DNA of 64,000 bases from Bacteroidota bacterium (GTDB lineage: Bacteria > Bacteroidota > Bacteroidia > Chitinophagales > Chitinophagaceae), in the NCBI GenBank assembly GCA_018266775.1, contig JAFDZS010000001.1, positions 186,001 through 250,000 on the forward strand, written 5' to 3'. A model generated the notes under the pieces. The model did no database searches. It saw nothing but the letters and a program-made list of their open reading frames with translations, and had not been told where the DNA came from. Below, one piece after another: positions 33,951 through 42,419 of this stretch. The first letter of the stretch is position 1. Each line of letters starts with the position of its first letter. A program made the position numbers and the translations under genes.

Positions 33951-34859
33951 TTACAATTCAAGTTTTGCCATATGAGCTGCATTAACGTCCTTGTAAGGCA
34001 GATAGATTTCGTTCATCGGGACGTGCAAGAGATTTTCTTCCGTTTTGCAAAAACCTTCCCATGATTTTGTTGCCTCAATTCCGGGTTCATCATTATCCAT
34101 CCACGTATAAGCGTATCGGTAACCATAGTTTTTAAGATAAGCAGATGCCTTTTTTAAATTGCTCAGGGAATGTAAAATCAGGCTGTCATTTTCAAAAGGT
34201 TTTCCATTGAGTTGAGCGATTGCAGAAGCAAAATCAAAAGCTCCTTCAAAAATATTGATACCTTCCGGTTTCGGCTTGGTGCCCCGGATAAACGTAATAT
34301 ATTTCTTACCTATGCAGCCCTTGAAATAAGGATTACGCAGTTCGTAACCTTTAAGATCATTCCGCATACAAAGCGAGTAGAATTTCTTTTGTGTTTTGGT
34401 ATTGAATACTGCCGCTTCCACAAAATATGTTCTCAGGATGCTTTCAGGAATACCTCGGTTATTCCCGTATTCGATTAGCTTCACTTGTTTAATCTTATTG
34501 ACTTCTCTTAATACAAGTGTTTTTTCTGCTGAAACTTCGTCAGGATCAATCACCGGTTTTATATCGGGAATAAAGCCGGTCATATTCCGAAGCCAACGCA
34601 AAGCGTCGGTAACTTCGCAGTTCTCGTTTTCGTTGTTTAAATAGCCACGTACCAGGTGAATAATGTCTCCACCTATCCATTTACTATCGCCGAAGTCTCG
34701 CCAGAGATTGTTTTTGGTATCTACCCATAGGCTCGGCGTTTTCTCCCTACGGAAAGGCGAGAAATACAAGACCCGGTGGCCGCTTGTGCGTTGCGGCGCA
34801 AGATTAAGCTTGTCAAGAATTACGGAAATAGGTATGGATTTAGCCTGCTCGATGTTCAT
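33951..34859 (-). CDS. Toprim-domain primase-like protein
   Basis: A 302-aa protein. The N-terminus (HRVLYFSPFRREKTPSLWVD, FGDSKWIGGDIIHLVRGY) is a DnaG-type zinc-binding fold without its cysteines. The C-terminal Toprim shows INIFEGAFDFASAIAQ and YRYAYTWMDNDEPGIEAT, with the DxD-like DND. Proteins of this type make primers for transferred DNA or help replication of mobile elements. It has an AAGGAGC ribosome-binding site before MNIEQAK and is followed by radC after 13 bp. Confidence 0.8.
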   Translation of the reverse strand: MNIEQAKSIPISVILDKLNLAPQRTSGHRVLYFSPFRREKTPSLWVDTKNNLWRDFGDSKWIGGDIIHLVRGYLNNENENCEVTDALRWLRNMTGFIPDIKPVIDPDEVSAEKTLVLREVNKIKQVKLIEYGNNRGIPESILRTYFVEAAVFNTKTQKKFYSLCMRNDLKGYELRNPYFKGCIGKKYITFIRGTKPKPEGINIFEGAFDFASAIAQLNGKPFENDSLILHSLSNLKKASAYLKNYGYRYAYTWMDNDEPGIEATKSWEGFCKTEENLLHVPMNEIYLPYKDVNAAHMAKLEL

Positions 34860-34948
34860 CGTTGCTCCTTAGTCGGGGGGAATGGTGGTTTAGGTCGGAC
34901 GGTGGGAGGGGGAAGCTCTGATACAGCTTTCCTCTCTTGTTTTAGGGA

Positions 34949-35173
34949 TTAGGGTTTCATCCGATCCTCTAAAAATTTATCGAGAACTGAACGCCTGTAG
35001 CGCACCAACTTTTTCCCGATTTTTATCGGCTGCAGATCATAGCGTTTGGTACAATCCCAAACGGCAAGGGTTGCAGGCTTTAAACCGCCTAAGTATTTTG
35101 CTGCGGCAACACGGTCGAGTAATTCATCTTCATTATCGGCATTGGATTTTGAATCAGTTTTGTTCTTATTCAT
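34949..35173 (-). CDS. excisionase-like helix-turn-helix protein
   Basis: A 74-aa protein with a MerR/AlpA-type HTH (RVAAAKYLGGLKPATLAVWDCTKRYDLQPIKIGKKLVRYRRSVLDKFL). Small proteins of this form act as recombination directionality factors. It is preceded by GAGG before the ATG. It heads the minus-strand primase-radC unit and faces the attP-like region and second integrase across about 500 bp, which fits an excisionase role for that integrase. Confidence 0.75.
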   Translation of the reverse strand: MNKNKTDSKSNADNEDELLDRVAAAKYLGGLKPATLAVWDCTKRYDLQPIKIGKKLVRYRRSVLDKFLEDRMKP

Positions 35174-35420
35174 TTCGGCCTCATACGATTTTCAAAAAGT
35201 TTCTGTGAAAGGATGTCTATGCAGAAACATGCCCTTCTAAATTGTGAATGGTGATAAATGATTCGCCTTGTTTTTTACAAGTGAATTTGATTCTGCAAAT
35301 ACAGATATATGTAAATTAATAAGATTTACTTACCTCCGTATGTAACCCAATTGGCGAGGCTGGTGATTGGGTGAGAAAGATTAAATTAACGAATCGGAAT
35401 TGTGGTGAATTTATCTGCCA

Positions 35421-35438
35421 GGGCGCAATAGAGGCGCA
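35421..35438 (+). repeat. arm-type site doublet P (integrase 2)
   Basis: GGGCGCAATAGAGGCGCA is identical to 35648-35665. The GGCGCA boxes are 11 bp apart, the same spacing as the arm doublets of integrase 1. It lies 44 bp from the tRNA-Val core, almost the same distance as the right arm to core of the outer element (44 bp, 43325 to 43370). Confidence 0.6.
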
Positions 35439-35482
35439 TTGACATTTACGTATCACCTGACAATATATTAAGTAGTTGAAAT

Positions 35483-35527
35483 TGGTGGGCGCAACAGGGA
35501 TTGAACCTGTGACCTCTCCCATGTCAA
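35483..35527 (-). pseudogene. 3' fragment of tRNA-Val(GAC), putative att core
   Basis: On the minus strand it reads TTGACAT (anticodon loop with GAC), GGGAG (stem), AGGTC, ACAGG-TTCAATC-CCTGT (T-arm), TGCGCCC (acceptor) and ACCA. The 5' half is missing and sequence diverges beyond the loop. It resembles the tRNA half carried by an element's own attP. No second copy is seen in the window. Confidence 0.65.
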
Positions 35528-35647
35528 TTGGATTTATGGCTTATTATGGTATGTTTATATGCATATATAAAACCGATTATTATTTGAAATATAATCGGAT
35601 TCTGATACACCCATAGTTTCCATAAATTCACCTGTTTTCACCCCTTA

Positions 35648-35667
35648 GGGCGCAATAGAGGCGCAAT
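35648..35667 (+). repeat. arm-type site doublet P' (integrase 2)
   Basis: This is the second copy of GGGCGCAATAGAGGCGCA, here extended by AT so that both GGCGCAAT boxes are complete. It lies 10 bp before the integrase 2 start codon. Confidence 0.6.
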
Positions 35668-35676
35668 GGAGAAGCT

Positions 35677-36846
35677 ATGTCATCTACAATAAACTTCAAA
35701 AAAGATGCAATACAAGCATTACCAATACAAACCAAAACTTACTCCGTCTTTGATATAAAGACGCCTCACCTAAGAATAACTGTTTACCCTTCGGGAATAA
35801 AAACATTCATGCTATGCCGGAAGGTTAATGGTATTTGGCTGAGAATGAAAATTGGCCGGACAACTGATCTGACAGTTGAGGAAGCAAGAAAAGAAGCTCT
35901 GCGTCTGAATTCATTGATAGCATTGGGTGGTAATCCCTATGCAGAAAAGCAGGCTGCTCGAAAAGAACTGACTTTTAGAGAACTTTATGAGTTTTATTAC
36001 TGTCAACATGCTTTGCATTATACCAAACGCCCAAAAGCAAATCGACAAACTATGGAGCTTCATGTTTTGCCTGTATTGGGTAATTTGCGAGGAAGTGAAT
36101 TAACTGGTGAAAAGTTAAGAAAGCTACATTTTAAAATTGCAGAGAACAGTTCTAAAAGTACGGCAAACCGGGTTGTTGCAATTATTTCTCCTGTTTTCAA
36201 TTTTTGTATTAAGCATTCGTATTATAATGGGACTAATCCATGTGTAGCTATACAGAAGTTTCGCACGAAAAGCCGCGACAGGTTTTTAAGTCCAGAGGAG
36301 TTAAACAAATTTTTTGATGCTGTACAAAAAGAAGAAGATTTGTTTAAGCATTTCTTTTTGATGCTTTTGTATACTGGCGCAAGAAAATCAAATGTTTTAT
36401 CAATGAAATGGGTTGACCTCGATTTTCAGATTAATCGTTGGCGGATTGCTGAATCCGAAACAAAAAACGGAGAAGTCAATGTTATTCCATTGTGTGAGCC
36501 AGCTATTGAAATCTTGAAGCAACGATTAGAGAAAAATAACGCCTTAGCTGAACCCTCTTTATATGTTTTTCCAGGCGAAGGAGAAGGAGGCTATTTAGCT
36601 GACCCAAAAAGAGCATTTGAAAGAGTTAGAAAACGTATGGGGGTTATGGATTTTAGAATGCACGATTTGCGTAGAACATTAGGTAGCTACATGGCTATAA
36701 ACGGAGCCAGTTTACCGATCATCGGAAAAGCCCTGAATCATAAGAGCCAGATTTCAACGGCCATATACGCCCGGTTGTCTCAGGCTCCGGTGCTGGATGC
36801 AATTACAACGGCTGTTACTATGATTAAAAGCTATAAAACAAAGTAA
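35677..36846 (+). CDS. tyrosine site-specific integrase (integrase 2, P4-like)
   Basis: A 389-aa integrase of the P4/DUF4102 type: an N-terminal arm-binding domain (KTYSVFDIKTPHLRITVYPSGIKTFML, LRMKIGR, TVEEARKEA), a SAM-like domain (about 100-190) and a catalytic domain with YTGARKSNVLSM (Arg about 235), MHDLRRTLGSYM (His-x-x-Arg, about 329), and LNHKSQISTAIYARL (His and nucleophile Tyr about 366). It is unrelated in detail to integrase 1, so the island carries two integration enzymes. The adjacent tRNA-Val core makes that tRNA its probable target. Confidence 0.9.
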   Translation: MSSTINFKKDAIQALPIQTKTYSVFDIKTPHLRITVYPSGIKTFMLCRKVNGIWLRMKIGRTTDLTVEEARKEALRLNSLIALGGNPYAEKQAARKELTFRELYEFYYCQHALHYTKRPKANRQTMELHVLPVLGNLRGSELTGEKLRKLHFKIAENSSKSTANRVVAIISPVFNFCIKHSYYNGTNPCVAIQKFRTKSRDRFLSPEELNKFFDAVQKEEDLFKHFFLMLLYTGARKSNVLSMKWVDLDFQINRWRIAESETKNGEVNVIPLCEPAIEILKQRLEKNNALAEPSLYVFPGEGEGGYLADPKRAFERVRKRMGVMDFRMHDLRRTLGSYMAINGASLPIIGKALNHKSQISTAIYARLSQAPVLDAITTAVTMIKSYKTK

Positions 36847-36860
36847 GGTGAGAATTGGAT

Positions 36861-37082
36861 TTATCTTCCCATTCCCTTGTCTTTTGAATTGGTGCTGGTT
36901 TTAAGTTGGGCAAGAAGTAGCTCTCTATCGTGTTGCTTCTTGCCTGATTTTAATCCTTTAAAATATTCGTTTGCTTCTTTTGTTTTAAGAAGCTGCTTTA
37001 ATAATTCAGGCTCATGCTGACTTAATAAATATCCGGCATTAAATCCTTTTATATATTGCTTGTCCTGATCTTCCATACTCAA
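36861..37082 (-). CDS. small hypothetical protein paired with HTH gene
   Basis: A 73-aa protein with the pattern YIKGFNAGYLLSQHEPELLKQLLKT...YFKGLKSGKKQHDREL. Small proteins of this pattern often neighbour HTH genes in Bacteroidota, but no function is assigned. Its ATG overlaps the preceding HTH gene by 4 bp (ATGA), so they are translationally coupled. A toxin-antitoxin pair is possible but nothing proves it. Confidence 0.6.
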   Translation of the reverse strand: MSMEDQDKQYIKGFNAGYLLSQHEPELLKQLLKTKEANEYFKGLKSGKKQHDRELLLAQLKTSTNSKDKGMGR

Positions 37083-37348
37083 AAAGTATTTTTTGAATGT
37101 TTTTCTAAATACTCATTAATTGAATCCGTATCGTAAAGGATTATTTTTTTCTCTGGTTGGCTGAACTTTATTTTTCCTTCATCACGCATTTTTTGTAAGG
37201 TGGTTTTGCTCGTAATGCGTAGCTTTTGCATGGCTTCATCACCGGAAATCCATTTGTCTTCTTTAAAACCCTGCTTATCTTTTAAATGGCCGATCACCCG
37301 ATCAATCAAGATAAAGAATGCTCGGTCTTCCAGGCAGATTACTTCCAT
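37079..37348 (-). CDS. helix-turn-helix/excisionase-like protein
   Basis: An 89-aa protein with an HTH of the MerR/excisionase form (DKWISGDEAMQKLRITSKTTLQKMRDEGKIKFSQPEKKIILYDTDSINEYL). This is a recurrent Bacteroidota small DNA-binding protein. It precedes the 73-aa gene with a 4-bp overlap. It is divergent from the XRE controller across 118 bp that contain several inverted repeats. Confidence 0.75.
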   Translation of the reverse strand: MEVICLEDRAFFILIDRVIGHLKDKQGFKEDKWISGDEAMQKLRITSKTTLQKMRDEGKIKFSQPEKKIILYDTDSINEYLEKHSKNTF

Positions 37349-37360
37349 TTTTTAAAAATT

Positions 37361-37449
37361 CTTGACAAAACGTTGACTTTTAGTAGGTTAATTTACGTAT
37401 TTTTCTCTAAATTTAGAAAACAAAGGCTATTTTTGCAAAAATTGTCAAG
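37361..37449. promoter_or_regulatory. operator-like repeats before the R-M controller
   Basis: The divergent region holds a perfect 12-bp palindrome TCTAAATTTAGA (37406-37417) and a widely spaced inverted pair CTTGACAA (37361-37368) with TTGTCAAG (37442-37449). Controller proteins of R-M systems bind palindromic C-boxes upstream of their own gene. Which repeat is used is unknown. Confidence 0.45.
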
Positions 37450-37466
37450 ATTTCAACAGCAAGACT

Positions 37467-37796
37467 ATGGCAGAAAGTTTCGGCGAATACATTAGAAACT
37501 TAAGAAACGGCCATGGGTACACTCTAACTCAATTAGCCGCTAAACTGGGAATTGATTCAAGTGCTTTGAGTAAAATTGAAACTAATAAGAAAAATTTTGA
37601 CGCAAAATTATTAGGGACTTTATCTGAAATATTCTCTTTGGATGAAAGGACCTTAAAAAATGAATTTTATAGTGAAACAGTAGCAAAAATCCTATTTGAC
37701 AACCATTGCTCAGAAGAAGTACTGTCAATTGCGGCGACAAAAATTAACCTTCTCAAAAATAAGAACATTAAACAAAGCAGCTTAAACTTCAAATGA
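37467..37796 (+). CDS. XRE-family regulator, likely R-M controller protein
   Basis: A 109-aa protein. The N-terminal XRE HTH reads FGEYIRNLRNGHGYTLTQLAAKLGIDSSALSKIETNKKNF. The C-terminal region is helical. It overlaps the following R-M-S gene by 4 bp, so its translation is coupled to it. That position and the palindromes upstream suggest it delays or controls restriction gene expression. Confidence 0.8.
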   Translation: MAESFGEYIRNLRNGHGYTLTQLAAKLGIDSSALSKIETNKKNFDAKLLGTLSEIFSLDERTLKNEFYSETVAKILFDNHCSEEVLSIAATKINLLKNKNIKQSSLNFK

Positions 37797-40700
37797 CCCC
37801 GACAATCGACATCAAGGCCTTGCTAAAAGTTTTAGGATTTTCTCTTGAAGAGGGGAAAGACGGGGTTTGGTTAAAATCTTTTGCCAATCATAGCAACTAT
37901 AAAATTAAGGTAGATCTGACATCTGAAACAATTGATTATGGTAAGCAAATTACTGTTGTAGGAAAAACCACCTCAAATTTTAAAGCTGCCGAAAACCTAG
38001 TTGTTTTAGAGTGCGTCAATCGACTCTTGGAAAAAGGGTATAAACCTAAAAATATTCACTTAGAAAAGACTTGGGCAACAGGGCACGGCACGAGTGGGCG
38101 GTTAGATATATTAGTTACGCATGATAACGGTACTGCATATTTAATGATCGAATGCAAAACTTATGGGGCTGAATTTGACAAAGAGTTCAAAAAGGTCTTG
38201 AAGGATGGAGGTCAGTTATTCACCTATTTTCAGCAAGACAAAAATGCTGATATCCTTATGCTGTATGCATCGCATTTGGATAAAGGAAAATTAATATACC
38301 GGAACGAGATAGTAAAAATCGAAGAAGATTATCGCCAAACAGGCAATGTAAAAGATTTTTACGATAGATGGAATAAGTTACCCAAAAACAATGGGGTATT
38401 TGATAGCTGGGTTAAAGCTTATGATTTTCAAAGTAAAGCTCTAACGCCTAAAAATTTGAAGGATATAAAACAAGAAGATAGTAGCTTTATTTTTAACCAA
38501 TTCTTGGAAATACTAAGACACAATGTTGTGTCAGACAAACCAAATGCTTTCAATAAAATATTCACGCTTTTTCTGTGCAAAATATACGATGAAAAGGTTA
38601 CTAAGCCTACTAATGAACTGGCTTTTCAATGGTTCTATACTCCGTATGAATACGAGGGCATAAGCTACCCACCAGATGACAATATTTCATTCCAAAAAAG
38701 GTTAACTGATCTTTACAAAAAGGGGATGAAAGAATTTTTAGACAAATCAGTTACAGATATTTCTGATGCAGATTTTGAAAAAAAGTACGGAAAGCTTGAT
38801 GCTGTTACCAAGAAACAGATTTTAGATGAGTTTACTGAAATACGTCTGAAAAAAAATAATGAATTTGCTATAAAAGAAGTTTTTAATGATGATTCTTTTA
38901 TCGAAAATGCAAAGGTAGTTAAAGAAGTTGTTGAGCTTTTGCAAGGTTATAAAATTCGTTACACAAAAAAACAGCAATACCTAAGTGATTTTTTTGAATT
39001 ACTACTTACAACTGGCTTAAAACAAGAATCTGGACAGTTTTTTACACCAGTACCTATTGCGCAATTTATTATAAAAAGTATTCCGCTTGATAAAATTGTG
39101 GCGGATAAACTTGAGAAAGGTGAAAAGGATAATTTGCTGCCAACTATCATTGATTACGCAGCTGGCAGTGGACATTTTATTACCGAAAGTATGCACGAGG
39201 TTCAAAGGATAATTGATAAAACAAACCCAGATGATTTTGTTGATGGTACGGGTAAGAAAATTTCATCTTGGAAGACGGATCATTTTGATTGGGCATTCCA
39301 ATACATCTACGGGATTGAAAAAGATTATAGACTAGTGAAGGTTGGTAAAGTTGGTTGCTACCTTCATGGCGACGGCTTAGCACAAATTGTACATAGTGAT
39401 GGTCTTGGCAATTTCTCTAAAACGGAAGAGTATAAAGGCTTGTTACGAAAGTTTGATAAGGATTTTCCGAAAGAAAATAAGCAGTTCGATATTGTTGTTT
39501 CAAATCCTCCGTATTCAGTCTCTGCATTTAAAAATAATGCTCGAAAATTCTACACAGAAGATGACTTTGAAATCTATGAAAAACTAACTGATCAAAGTAG
39601 CGAAATAGAATGCTTATTTATTGAGCGAACTAAGCAACTTCTTAAAGATGGTGGCATAGCTGGAATAATTCTACCCAGCAGTATACTTAGTAATACTGGA
39701 ATCTATACAAAAGCCCGTGAAATTATTTTACAATATTTTGATATTGTTGGCATTGCAGAATTAGGTGGCAACACATTCATGGCAACTAATACAAGTACAG
39801 TTACTCTTTTTTTGCGAAGAAGAAATAATTATTTCAGCGTTAATATTCGGGCACTTGTTAAAAAAAGCCTGGCAGATTTCAAAGATGTTACAATAAACGC
39901 TATTGAAAAGCCGCTTAGTAAATATGTTGATCATGTTTGGCAAGGCATTACTTATAAAGATTACGTAACCCTTTTACAACAACAACCTAATGATTTAGTC
40001 AAACAGCATGAAATTTACAAAGAGTATAGCAAAAAAATAAAAGCAAAAAGCGATACTGAATTTTGGAATGCTGTTCTCGAATTAGAAGAAGAAAAAGTTT
40101 TCTATTTTGTATTAGCTTATCCTCAAAAAGTTGTTTTAATTAATAGTGGCGAAAAAAATGATGAAAAAGATTTTTTAGGATACGAGTTTAGCAATCGCAG
40201 AGGAAGTGAAGGAATACACCCGATACAAAGAGGAAAAAGTATAGATGAGTGCACTAAACTCTTTGATCCCGAGGTTTTTGAAAACTCCGAAAAAGCAAGT
40301 ACCTATATTTATAAAGCCTTTCAAGGAGATTTTTTTAGTAAGATTCATCCAACTCTTGAAAAGAATATTTCCCGTCTACAATTGGTTGATATGTTAACTT
40401 ATGACAGGATAGAATTTGAAAAAAATATATCCCTCATTGGAAAAAAAAAAGTAAAGCTCGAAAGTAAATGGCCTCAAACAAAATTAGAGGACGTTTCAGT
40501 TTTACTTTTAAGAGGGAAATCAGCCAAATATGGGAATTCAAAAATACAAGTAATTAAATCAGGCCAAGCACGGGGCTATAAAGAATTTAATTTTTCAGAA
40601 AAATATTATACTGATGCTAATTACCAGCTTGATGAAAGACAATTAAAAAAAGGAGATGTTTTAATTAACTCTTCAGGTGTCGGAACCGCTGGTAGAGTTA

Positions 40701-41605
40701 CCTTATTTGAATTGGATGGTACATTTGTAACAGACAGCCATATTACACTTTTAAGGGCCGATAAACTTAAAATCATTCCCGATTATATATTACAGTGTTT
40801 AGCTTGTATTGGATTTAAAAATATTGAGGCTATGGCCATGGGGCAAAGCGGTCAAATTGAGTTATCGCTTACAACAATTCAAAATATCAAAATCCCCTTA
40901 CCTCCACTAAAAGTACAAGAAAAAATTAGTAGTGAAATTTCGAAAGTTGATCTGAAAATTGACACACTTAAAAAATCTCTCAAAGAGTTGAAGAGTAAAA
41001 AGGATGAAATCATACAGCGATATTTTAATTCAAATAAAGAAATTAAACGGTTAAGTGAAATCGCCGATTTTAAAAGAGGTCCGTTTGGAGGGTCCTTGAA
41101 AAAAGAAATATTTACCGATTCTGGTTATAAGGTTTATGAACAAAAGCATGCCATTGCAAATGATTTTACCGTTGGTAGATATTTTATAAGCGAAGAAAAA
41201 TTTGCTGAAATGAAAACTTTTGAATTATTACCAGGTGATTTGATTATGAGTTGTTCTGGAACTATAGGAAAAATAGCGGTATTTCCCAGCACAGCACAGA
41301 AAGGTATTATTAATCAAGCCCTCCTCAGATTTAGACCTAAATCAAAAATAACAACATCTAAATATTTAAAAGTTTGCTTATCATATATAACCGATAAATT
41401 TGAAGAAAACAGTCATGGTTCTGGGCTAAAAAATGTCGCCTCGGTTGAGATTCTAAAAGATATTAAAGTATATGCTCCGTCAATTGAAGAACAGGAAAAA
41501 ATAATTTCTCAAATTGAGAAATTAGAAAATGAGATTGAGAAATTAGAAAATGAGGTTTTAAATATTCCCGCTGAAAGAGAAAGTATCCTTTTAAAATATC
41601 TATAA
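37793..41605 (+). CDS. single-chain restriction-modification-specificity protein
   Basis: A 1270-aa fused protein. Residues about 60-130 hold a PD-(D/E)xK-like nuclease (D105, E120-C-K122 in MIECKTYG). Residues about 400-720 are an N6-adenine methyltransferase (D454-YAAGSGHF, motif I; SNPPYSV at 570-576, motif IV). Residues about 890-1270 are two target-recognition domains separated and ended by long coiled coils (LPPLKVQEKISSEISKVDLK; IEEQEKIISQIEKLENE). There is no DEAD/helicase motor, so it is a type IIG or type I-like R-M-S fusion. It should both methylate and cut near a bipartite site. The two TRDs would define two half-sites. Confidence 0.85.
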   Translation: MTPTIDIKALLKVLGFSLEEGKDGVWLKSFANHSNYKIKVDLTSETIDYGKQITVVGKTTSNFKAAENLVVLECVNRLLEKGYKPKNIHLEKTWATGHGTSGRLDILVTHDNGTAYLMIECKTYGAEFDKEFKKVLKDGGQLFTYFQQDKNADILMLYASHLDKGKLIYRNEIVKIEEDYRQTGNVKDFYDRWNKLPKNNGVFDSWVKAYDFQSKALTPKNLKDIKQEDSSFIFNQFLEILRHNVVSDKPNAFNKIFTLFLCKIYDEKVTKPTNELAFQWFYTPYEYEGISYPPDDNISFQKRLTDLYKKGMKEFLDKSVTDISDADFEKKYGKLDAVTKKQILDEFTEIRLKKNNEFAIKEVFNDDSFIENAKVVKEVVELLQGYKIRYTKKQQYLSDFFELLLTTGLKQESGQFFTPVPIAQFIIKSIPLDKIVADKLEKGEKDNLLPTIIDYAAGSGHFITESMHEVQRIIDKTNPDDFVDGTGKKISSWKTDHFDWAFQYIYGIEKDYRLVKVGKVGCYLHGDGLAQIVHSDGLGNFSKTEEYKGLLRKFDKDFPKENKQFDIVVSNPPYSVSAFKNNARKFYTEDDFEIYEKLTDQSSEIECLFIERTKQLLKDGGIAGIILPSSILSNTGIYTKAREIILQYFDIVGIAELGGNTFMATNTSTVTLFLRRRNNYFSVNIRALVKKSLADFKDVTINAIEKPLSKYVDHVWQGITYKDYVTLLQQQPNDLVKQHEIYKEYSKKIKAKSDTEFWNAVLELEEEKVFYFVLAYPQKVVLINSGEKNDEKDFLGYEFSNRRGSEGIHPIQRGKSIDECTKLFDPEVFENSEKASTYIYKAFQGDFFSKIHPTLEKNISRLQLVDMLTYDRIEFEKNISLIGKKKVKLESKWPQTKLEDVSVLLLRGKSAKYGNSKIQVIKSGQARGYKEFNFSEKYYTDANYQLDERQLKKGDVLINSSGVGTAGRVTLFELDGTFVTDSHITLLRADKLKIIPDYILQCLACIGFKNIEAMAMGQSGQIELSLTTIQNIKIPLPPLKVQEKISSEISKVDLKIDTLKKSLKELKSKKDEIIQRYFNSNKEIKRLSEIADFKRGPFGGSLKKEIFTDSGYKVYEQKHAIANDFTVGRYFISEEKFAEMKTFELLPGDLIMSCSGTIGKIAVFPSTAQKGIINQALLRFRPKSKITTSKYLKVCLSYITDKFEENSHGSGLKNVASVEILKDIKVYAPSIEEQEKIISQIEKLENEIEKLENEVLNIPAERESILLKYL

Positions 41606-41606
41606 T

Positions 41607-42419
41607 CTAAATTCCAAAATGCTTAATAATTTGATTAAAACACTCTAGGTCTACTTTAGTAAACTGTTGTTGTTTTTTAACCGCCAATCCAACATGGATA
41701 GCTGCATTTCTTTTCTTTTGTAAGTCAATTAAATGTGTCATAGGAAAATTAAATGTCCTATCAAGCTTTAATAGCTTCAAATAAGTAATCATTTTCCCAA
41801 GTCCCAGAGTTCTATCATCATCAAGAATTTTTTTATCAATATCTTGTTCTAAGAGCACTTGATATAAAATAACTTCAGAAATAGCTCCTGCTAAAATTAT
41901 AGCAGTGTTATAACTTTCGTTTTTTACATTGTGTAGATAGTCCTTATAAAATTCCCCTATAAGATTTTTGAAAAGAGAATTTTCCTTTTTGATCACTGTT
42001 TCTGTGACCTTTGGAATTTTATTTCCATGCGAAGGAACGGGAATGTCTAGAGAGTTTATTATTATTCTCGGTATCCGTAGAAAAACGGCTCCTACTGCAA
42101 AACTTGCCAGGTATTCTTTTGTTTCTTCCAAACCTAAAAACCAATGCAGATAATTAGGTGATATTCCAAGGTCGATTGCAAATTCATTTAGTGGCAGCGG
42201 AGTTGAAAATCCTTTATTAGGTGTATCCTTATCTAATATTTTTAACCGCAACTGAGAATCACCAGAGGCCATTATCACTAAGGTTCCTTTTGGAATAGTG
42301 CTATTAGCTTTAATAGAATTGATAAGTGTGCCCAGCCTGTGCTTTGCACTATTCTTAAATTTTTGGTCTAAAAATTTCTTATGACGATCTTCTAATTTAG
42401 ATTCCATGATCTTTTTCAT
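41607..42419 (-). CDS. TRD-like/HEPN-domain fusion protein
   Basis: About 270 aa from [16 protein letters not shown], whose ATG overlaps the preceding TGA by 4 bp. The N-terminal half resembles a type I specificity [26 protein letters not shown] followed by [17 protein letters not shown]. The C-terminal half is helical with [10 protein letters not shown], which carries R237-x4-H242, the HEPN RNase motif. Fusion of a TRD-like and a HEPN part is unusual. It ends one base from the end of the R-M-S gene (convergent). A stress-triggered RNase tied to restriction is a reasonable but unproven idea. Confidence 0.6.
   Translation of the reverse strand: MKKIMESKLEDRHKKFLDQKFKNSAKHRLGTLINSIKANSTIPKGTLVIMASGDSQLRLKILDKDTPNKGFSTPLPLNEFAIDLGISPNYLHWFLGLEETKEYLASFAVGAVFLRIPRIIINSLDIPVPSHGNKIPKVTETVIKKENSLFKNLIGEFYKDYLHNVKNESYNTAIILAGAISEVILYQVLLEQDIDKKILDDDRTLGLGKMITYLKLLKLDRTFNFPMTHLIDLQKKRNAAIHVGLAVKKQQQFTKVDLECFNQIIKHFGI

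Larger units (their letters stand above)
35174..35676. other. putative attP region of integrase 2 (503 bp, no gene)
   Basis: No protein gene is supported. In order it holds an 18-bp arm doublet (35421-35438), a tRNA-Val(GAC) 3' fragment (35483-35527), an inverted repeat CCGATTAT/ATAATCGG (35573-35580 and 35591-35598), a second identical arm doublet (35648-35665) and the integrase start at 35677. Both arms on either side of one core is the layout of an unrecombined attP. Confidence 0.6.

Noticed and set aside
36861-37348. Toxin-antitoxin assignment for the HTH and 73-aa genes
   Set aside because: The ATGA overlap is compatible with it, but neither protein shows a toxin fold or motif, so no such call is made.
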